From positions 1,267,660 through 1,331,659 of the forward strand of contig NOKP01000016.1 in the NCBI GenBank assembly GCA_002682825.1: a stretch of 64,000 nucleotides of DNA, in the 5' to 3' direction. The position numbers and the translations under genes are program-made. Shown here piece by piece: positions 57,882-64,000 of this stretch. Within the stretch, counting starts at the first letter, position 1. Every line of letters begins with the position of its first letter. Below the pieces are notes generated by a model. That model made no database searches. It saw only the letters and a list, made by a program, of their open reading frames with translations, and was not told where the DNA came from. The stretch is from Neonectria sp. B-13. Lineage: Eukaryota; Ascomycota; Sordariomycetes; Hypocreales; Nectriaceae.

Positions 57882-58332
57882 TGCCAAGTCTCGATGGACT
57901 GTCACATTACCACCACATGTCACAATGGAAGTACGATGTCCAGTGTGGGTAACAGCAACCGGGTAGGGCGAGAGTTGTGAATCCCTGTAACGCATGGTAG
58001 TATCAAATACTGCAGGCATCTTGGTAACCCAGAAACCATTTTGGCCACCAGCCCTACCTCTTTTTGAATAAAAAAGATAGAGAACATATCGTAACAAGAT
58101 CTATCGTCTGGTCAAGTCCTTATCGGCCAAATCCGTTAGCGTTCCTTCACCCAACGCCACATCGTTATTCCCGGTGAACCTTGGCACTTCGGCCTTCAGC
58201 CGAGGTTGACCCCACAAAGAGCCGCGTTCCCCCACGTGTCGACACAAGGTATCTATAAGAACCCCAGGCCGTGGATCTCCTGACTTTTCGTGAATTACTT
58301 GCATGTCTTGCCGCTTGCATCCATCCAAAGCC
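57882..58332. other. Intergenic, thioesterase promoter
   Basis: No gene; the last 100 bases contain TATCTATAAGAACC near 58250, a possible TATA element. Confidence 0.5.
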
Positions 58333-59301
58333 ATGGCCCTCGACTTGTCAGACCAAGTTGCCATTGAGCAACTCCAGCCCGGCGAGTATGTCTCAAAGCT
58401 GTACCCAATCCGCATGGGCAATTCCCAGCCCATCGCGTATGGAGGCTGCACAGCATCTATCGCCGTGAGCGCCGCGTGCGCAAGTGCCCCGGAAGGCCTC
58501 TCTTTGTACTCAGTACTCGGACACTTCCTTGGGCCAGCTTCGACCGAGCAGAAGCTCTACTGCAGCGTGACCAACACCAGAGACACCAGGTCCTTTTCGA
58601 CGCGACGGGTCCAAGTAAAGCAAAAACAGAAAGACGGCCAGTTCCGCGTGTGTCTTGAGTTGGTCGCCGACTTCCACGCTCAGGAGCCTTCGTCGCTTGT
58701 TTATTCGGCACCTCCCGCCTCGAATTGGCCGAAGCCTGACGACTGTTCGACCACCAGGGAGCATGCCGAGGACCTGAAGGCGCGCGGCGAAATTACCCAG
58801 GAGCAATTCCAAGATTTTGCGGACTCGTTTGGAGTAGCCGAGTCCCTCTTTGAGACGAAACATTGCGTCAACGGCGTCGCTGGGCAAAACCTCGCCGGCG
58901 CTGCAAAGAACATCATCACGACTCAGGAAGACCGCCACATAACGGCCAAAACATCCGCAGAGTGGCAAAGAGCAAGGAAAACACTTGCATCGCCTGCCCA
59001 GAACATGGCGGCCCTGTCCTTCCTCATGGACGGCGCTCTCTCATTCTTGCCTCTCACCCACCATCATCTGTGGTTCGATGACGTGGTGGCTTGCTCAACT
59101 CTAGACTTTGCGCTGCGAATCTTCACCGCGGATGTCAAGCTGGATGCCTGGCATATCAGGGAGAGAACAACGTCTCGTGGTGGCAGCGGGCGGACGTTTT
59201 CAGAAGGGAAGCTCTGGGATGAGAAGGGCAACATGGTGGCTTCCATGAGTCAGCAATCGATTCTTCGGCTGAAGAAGGGGTTTCAGCCGTCCAAGATATA
59301 A
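58333..59301 (+). CDS. Acyl-CoA thioesterase II (TesB-like, double hotdog)
   Basis: A single exon of 322 residues. Two hotdog folds in tandem: the N-terminal one ends near residue 110 after YCSVTNTRDTRSFSTRRV, a TesB mark, and the C-terminal one holds the catalytic Asp (LMDGALSFLP), the Ser/Thr around ACSTLDFALR, and Gln (ASMSQQSILR). The linker (about residues 125-190) is longer than in bacterial TesB, as in other fungal members. The C-terminus QPSKI ends in SKI, a variant of the peroxisomal SKL signal, so a peroxisomal role in hydrolysing acyl-CoA esters is likely. An ATG at 58303 would add ten residues; 58333 has the better context (AGCCATGG). It could serve beta-oxidation or release of a fatty-acyl or polyketide chain. 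Confidence 0.88.
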   Translation: MALDLSDQVAIEQLQPGEYVSKLYPIRMGNSQPIAYGGCTASIAVSAACASAPEGLSLYSVLGHFLGPASTEQKLYCSVTNTRDTRSFSTRRVQVKQKQKDGQFRVCLELVADFHAQEPSSLVYSAPPASNWPKPDDCSTTREHAEDLKARGEITQEQFQDFADSFGVAESLFETKHCVNGVAGQNLAGAAKNIITTQEDRHITAKTSAEWQRARKTLASPAQNMAALSFLMDGALSFLPLTHHHLWFDDVVACSTLDFALRIFTADVKLDAWHIRERTTSRGGSGRTFSEGKLWDEKGNMVASMSQQSILRLKKGFQPSKI

Positions 59302-60520
59302 GGTGGTGACGTTTTCAAATCTCACATGTGCGGGGTTTGACGGCATTTGGTTCGGGACATCCCCATCTCGAAAATCGAGAATCGCATGTTCGAGTATGGT
59401 CCGAATTCTGCCTGTTTGGGCTGGATCACATGGCAGATAGAGAAGTTAGACAAGTACAGCGCAAGTGATGTGATAGAGTAGACTTGTTTTGATAGTGGCG
59501 CCGTTAATATTGCCAAGAGGTAAAACACCGTTCCGTTGTACCACGGCTTCACATAGTTCGGCTTCGTCATGTGCGCCACCGTTGGTTGTATCCGGCCCAA
59601 GTGAAATCCATAATTCCATCTCCACATATACATTCGTAGACCGCGATTCCGCCGTGCTCTGAGCAAGCCATCTCTCACCACGTATCACAGATCTGATATT
59701 CGTTCTTGTACTGATGCACTTGCAACCATTATGAGACAGTTGCCACGAGGAGTACAGGGCTGTTACGTCGGTGAGCACGGACAATAACATCATGCGGTGG
59801 GTGGCGGGGGAGATTGACAGAGGACGGGAGGGCAAAGGTCTAGATGCTGCATGTCTCAAACATACAGATACGACTAAAGCAGTTTCTTGCAGATGCGGTT
59901 CGCACGGACCGGTGCCGCTCACCGTCTGGACCAAGACATCTCATGCAATCGTGTCTCTACTCCGCAAAAGCGAACGTAACCACTTGAGCATTTGTATCCA
60001 ATCATCGACCTGTTGTAAAGTCGAGCTGAGCTATATGACTACATGTGTCTCACAGGACAAACGAGAACGCGGCTGTAGGCGGCGCTATTGACGGCAGAGC
60101 ATACAGCTTGACCAAACAAGGCTAGCATACTACGGCATAAGTTTTCGTTCAGCCAGCCATTCGACGCGGCACGGGACATGGATGCAAGTAGCAGGCGGGA
60201 GCAAGCCGAATGGATTTAGTATGCATTTTCAAACCTGAGAGTTCTCCCTTGCTTACCGTATGACAAACTAAGTCTCACCATTTTCCATTATGGGAGGCCA
60301 GCTTGCCACAGCCAGCAAGTGACGTTTCTTGTGAAACCTCGTCGTGCCAGATAATCTCGTATCGAATATCCCCGCACTTCGAACGGAATACATATAGTCT
60401 CAGCGAAGTCCCAATGTTCTCCAGGAAATGTAGAGACGAGAGCTCTGCTACCTTGACTACCACCTTTCATTGAGAAACACAAATTCCTTCCTATCCTGCA
60501 AACCTACGCCGGCAGACATC
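59302..60520. other. Intergenic, no gene recognised
   Basis: 1.2 kb. Minus-strand frames at 59322-59681 and 59446-59934 overlap and have no family features. No repeats seen. Confidence 0.5.
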
Positions 60521-62934
60521 ATGGCCACCAAAGAAGCCCTCAAGAACAGCTCCTTTAAGTACCAGTGGGCCCGGCACGTCGCGCGGAAAACACTCCAGGA
60601 TGACCTGGCTACTGCCAGGGAACTCGTCAAAGATGCAACGTCCAGAATCGACAACCTTCCTATCACATTGGACGGAAAAGAGTCCGTCACCAAGCTGTTG
60701 GCAAAAACAGAGGACTTCACAGGACTCGGATTCGTCCCACCTGAGCAGGGCAAGTTCAAGGTTGGCATTGTTGGTGCAGGCGTGGGCGGCCTGTTCACTG
60801 CCATGGTCTTGGATTGGCTGAATGAGAAGGTCAAGGGGCTTGACATCGACTACGATATCATCGAGGCCGCAGGAGAAGACAGACTGGGCGGACGTCTGTA
60901 TACCCACAAGTTCTCTGAAAAGGAGCACGACTATTACGATGTTGGTGCCATGCGCTTCCCCAACAACGAGATCATGACGAGGTAAATATCTACTCAAGCC
61001 TTAGCTCCATTCACCTAGCTCATGATCTGACTCCCGATACAGAACCTTCCAGTTGTTTGAGTTCATTGGGCTGAAGGAGGGAAAAGGCGGGTTGATCCCT
61101 TACTATCTTCCCGATGATGAGGACAAGGTTTGCCCTTCATACTTCAACGATGTCAGTTGCGTTGGCTATGTTTGGGGCCAGGACGGTGTCGAGGATCCAT
61201 TCAGGATCAACACCGGGCTGTCAAAGAAGGATGAAATTCCCAAAGAGTTCGTGGTTTGTCTCCCATATTTAGAATCGTGCTAACCAGGACCAGGCTTTTG
61301 AATAAGGACCCAGCAAAGCTTGTTAGTGCAGCTCTGGAAGATTTCATCAAAGACACCTTGAAGAAGTTTGAGAACTCCAGAGTTGAGATCGAGAAGGGGG
61401 GGTCTCAAGGAAATGGAGCACAGGCAACAACGCTGTGGACTCATCTCATGCAAGCGGACAACATGAGCGTTCGCCAGTTCCTTTCTTCGTCAGTACACCA
61501 AATATCAGGCTTGGCCTAGATGACTAGCCCAACTAATGCTCTACAGGACGGACAACGGGCCGGACATGACTCGCGGTCCAGGGTACAACTACAATACTAT
61601 TGAATGGTTGGAGACGGTAACCTAGTAAGTCTGCTAAGTCTATGCTTACGATCAGCTCGCTAACTTCTACCAGCGGCACTGGTTGGTATGACCAAGCACT
61701 CAGCGAATGCGTCCTTGACGAACTCGACTTTGCCACACCCGAGCAGAAAGAAGGGGAGCCCAAGCGCAACTTCTGGTACTGCGTCGATGGAGGTGGCCAG
61801 CGAGTGGCAAAGCTGATGGCGAAGAAAGTCAAGAAGCCGGTGCAGCTGAACAGTCAAGTCTTCGCCATTAACGCCAACGTGTCCAAGCGTCGGGACCCGA
61901 ACACATACGTACCCATGACCCTTGACATTAAGCGGACTGATCCCGTCTCCAAGAAGACGGACTTGAGAAAGGAAGACTACTTTGCCGTTCTCAACAGCAC
62001 CACTCTTCCTGCGCTTCAGCGTATGAATCTCAAGGATGCTGGTCTGCTTTGGGGTACGAAGCAGGCGATCAGATCGCTCGGATATGGTGCATCATGCAAG
62101 GTTGCCATCAAGTTCTCCACGCCTTGGTGGCAGCTTGAGCCGTTCAACATCAACAAAGGAGGCCTGTCCCGGACAGATCTACCCGTTCGAGTCTGTGTCT
62201 ACCCTTCCTACAACATCCCTGCAGCCGAAGAACACTGGGATCCCAACGGATCTTCTGTCCTCTTGTGCTCTTACACATGGGGACAGGACGCGCAGCGTCT
62301 AGGCTCGCTAATTTCCCCCGACACACCCAACAACGAAGAACAACTCAAGGCGGTGTTGCTGCATAACCTCGCCTTGTTGCACGCCAACGAGAAGATGCCG
62401 TACGAAAAGCTAATGACGCTTCTCAACAAGCAATACGAGACGCATCACGCGTGGGATTGGTACAGAGACCAGAACATGTCTGGAGCGTTCGCGTACTTCG
62501 GACCGGGACAGTTCTCCAACATGTGGGAGGAGATCATCAAGCCCAATGCCTTCGGTCAGCTGTACATGATCGGCGAGGCAGCATCCTCCCATCACGCGTG
62601 GATTGTGGGCGCGCTGGAGAGTGTCATTCGCGCTATCTACGTCATGTTCGAGGGGCTCAACTCAAATGATCCTGATTACAAGCCGTACACGGAGGTCATG
62701 GACTTGTTGAGCCAAGAACCGCAGGAGCCGCGTTCCGAGGGGTTGCCCACTGGACTGCCGTTCTACCCTTTGCCGGAGGAGATGCCAAAGCGTCAAGATT
62801 CCACTAAGCGGGGCGTTCCTCAGACGAATGACCCTGCCGTCAAGGATAAGCCTTTGACCTATCCTGCCGCCATCGCATCGTTAAGCTTGGTTGAGAGTTA
62901 CTTCGAGTTGGTCTATTCAGCTCAGGCAGCTTGA
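60521..62934 (+). CDS. Flavin amine oxidase, L-amino-acid-oxidase-like
   Basis: Model: exons 60521-60981, 61043-61246, 61294-61488, 61547-61624 and 61674-62934, about 732 residues. The FAD-binding Rossmann motif VGIVGAGVGG lies at residues 81-90, followed by the acidic end of strand 2 (YDIIEA) and GGRLYTH, typical of amine oxidases. Near the C-terminus LYMIGEAASSHHAWIVGALES is the second FAD-contact region. The family oxidatively deaminates amino acids to keto acids, ammonia and peroxide. Splice 2 is unsure: the donor is taken as GTTCGT at 61247, and acceptors at 61287 or 61293 both keep the frame. There is no signal peptide and no clear peroxisomal signal (the end is AQAA). Substrate not predictable. 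Confidence 0.87.
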
Positions 62935-63310
62935 TATTTGAGGGCTGGATTGTGAGTAACAGGGAAGGAGGTATGAGACTCTAAATTATGTGACTATCGG
63001 TATAGAATAGCCTATAGGATCAAGCATCTAACTCTCATCTATGTCATATGAAGCTTTATAAAACCAGTGAAGAGAAATATAATTGTGAGTGTTTCAAATA
63101 GTAAGTATATGTCGGTCGAACCTGGGTTTTCGGAGGGTGTGTTGGGCGGACCTTCAGCGCTACTGTGCGAGGCCTGTGGAGGGTTCCCCAGAATCGCAGC
63201 TCTGACGTGAAATAGACATGTTACGTGAGTTAACTCATGGGTGAGTTATGGCTAGGGCGTGACTCATATGAGTAAGTTGAGCTTTATTCAACCTCTAGTC
63301 GCTCTTCCAT
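62935..63310. other. Convergent 3' region with palindrome cluster
   Basis: Between the oxidase and the next gene lie a perfect 12-bp palindrome TGAGTTAACTCA (63226-63237), a direct TGAGTTA at 63242-63248, a Gcn4/CpcA-like TGACTCA at 63260-63266 and the palindrome ACTCATATGAGT (63262-63273). Confidence 0.6.
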
Positions 63311-63976
63311 TTATCCACTGCCAAGTGGTGTCATTTCATCTTCAACCTCTCCCCAGTCACTATCATCATCGCTACCCCTCATGACACTTTCCGTACTCCC
63401 GGCCATGATCTCGCCTTGGGCACCGGGAGGTGCTTCATCTCCATCGCGGGATTCTGTAGCCGGGATAAAGAAGGCATGCTCACGGTGAAGGTTCCGCCTC
63501 TGACATACGTAGCCCATCGGGGTGTGCATGATGTCCAGCGTCTGGCGTCGATAGGTCAGCCACTCTAGGAGAAACTTCAGAGGCTGGTCAATGAACAAGC
63601 CGCGCGCTACCGGGACTGCCTCCTGCGAGGACACATTCAGAAGACTCCTCGATACCTCGGTCTCTCGGTTGATTCCCAGCCATGCAATCAGCGGCGTGTA
63701 CTCGCTGTAGTCGAAGTACAATCGCCCCGCAAGGACGCCAATCTCAATCGACAACCATTGGGGGAACGACGGATTCTTCTCTCGCATTGGCATCGTAAAG
63801 TAGGTGAGCGTATTGAACAGCCACATAGACTTTGTGACGGGAGCAGCATAGGTCAGCAACGACACACAAGTCTTGCTCGCGTCGCGGAGCATCGGCATGA
63901 GAAGCTCGGCCTCTTCAGGAATGACGATGAGCGCTGTCTCCGTCTCCGCGCTCCAGAGAATCCATTCAACGGGCCG
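63311..63976 (-). CDS. Conserved fungal protein, C-terminal exon (5' part outside window)
   Basis: The last exon, 221 residues plus stop, begins after a probable acceptor (CTAAC branch, AAGCAG) at 63977. It opens with RPVEWILWSAETETALIVI and continues PEEAELL, SLLTYAAPVTKSM, PQWLSIEIGVLAGRLYFDY, FLLEWLTYRRQ and MHTPMGYVCQ, before an acidic tail. I have seen this arrangement at the end of very large fungal proteins annotated with DUF3638/DUF6606-type or helicase-like domains, but I cannot confirm it from this part. The catalytic or binding domains, if any, lie beyond the window end. Confidence 0.6.
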   Translation of the reverse strand, partial: RPVEWILWSAETETALIVIPEEAELLMPMLRDASKTCVSLLTYAAPVTKSMWLFNTLTYFTMPMREKNPSFPQWLSIEIGVLAGRLYFDYSEYTPLIAWLGINRETEVSRSLLNVSSQEAVPVARGLFIDQPLKFLLEWLTYRRQTLDIMHTPMGYVCQRRNLHREHAFFIPATESRDGDEAPPGAQGEIMAGSTESVMRGSDDDSDWGEVEDEMTPLGSG

Positions 63977-64000
63977 CTGCTTACGTTAGTTAACTGTTTC

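Noticed and set aside
59446..59934. 162-codon minus-strand frame
   Set aside because: Overlaps another equally long frame; no domain or conserved motif visible.

Overview
This window reads as chromosomal DNA of a filamentous ascomycete (Pezizomycotina; Sordariomycete-like, but I cannot fix the genus). The evidence is many genes with 45-75 nt introns carrying GT donors, CTAAC/CTGAC branch sites and AG acceptors; Zn2Cys6 and bZIP-DUF3425 regulators; PDR-type ABC pumps; a GPI-anchored GH16 wall enzyme; and an AT-rich, repeat-decayed block. I rebuilt gene models by hand from reading frames, splice consensus and family motifs. No tRNA, rRNA or CRISPR array was recognised.

Layout. 0-7 kb: 3' end of an HPP-family membrane protein, a CRH-type GH16 cell-wall transglycosylase, and a GPI-anchored lysophospholipase/phospholipase B. 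7.4-8.35 kb: an SDR of the YMR226C type. 8.8-22.5 kb: a probable sugar-acid catabolic cluster. Two paralogous Zn2Cys6 regulators are each divergently paired with an enzyme gene (a DapA-family lyase and a bacterial-type D-glucarate dehydratase); a PanE/ApbA-like reductase and an MFS sugar transporter complete it. Two inverted copies of one TA-flanked MITE lie at 2.95 and 12.93 kb. 22.6-27.2 kb: AT-rich, probably RIP-degraded DNA holding a GC-rich minisatellite island and a candidate spliced zinc-knuckle gene. 27.2-29.1 kb: a PTR2-type peptide transporter, followed by about 6-7 kb almost free of genes.

36.4-54.3 kb is a transport and detoxification block on the minus strand: a 2-exon PDR ABC transporter with N-terminal tandem repeats, a cytochrome P450, two related small cysteine proteins, a bZIP-DUF3425 regulator divergent from an NmrA-like gene (the only plus-strand gene here), and a 10-exon PDR ABC transporter. 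55.2-57.0 kb holds two broken genes (alpha/beta hydrolase, metallo-beta-lactamase). 57.4-62.9 kb carries a small membrane protein, a TesB-type acyl-CoA thioesterase and an L-amino-acid-oxidase-like flavoenzyme. The window ends inside a large conserved fungal gene on the minus strand.

The most interesting system is the 8.8-22.5 kb cluster. A bacterial-looking glucarate dehydratase that now carries a fungal intron, a lyase of the family that includes 5-keto-4-deoxyglucarate dehydratase, a sugar permease and a duplicated regulator suggest a fungal aldarate (glucarate-type) utilisation locus.
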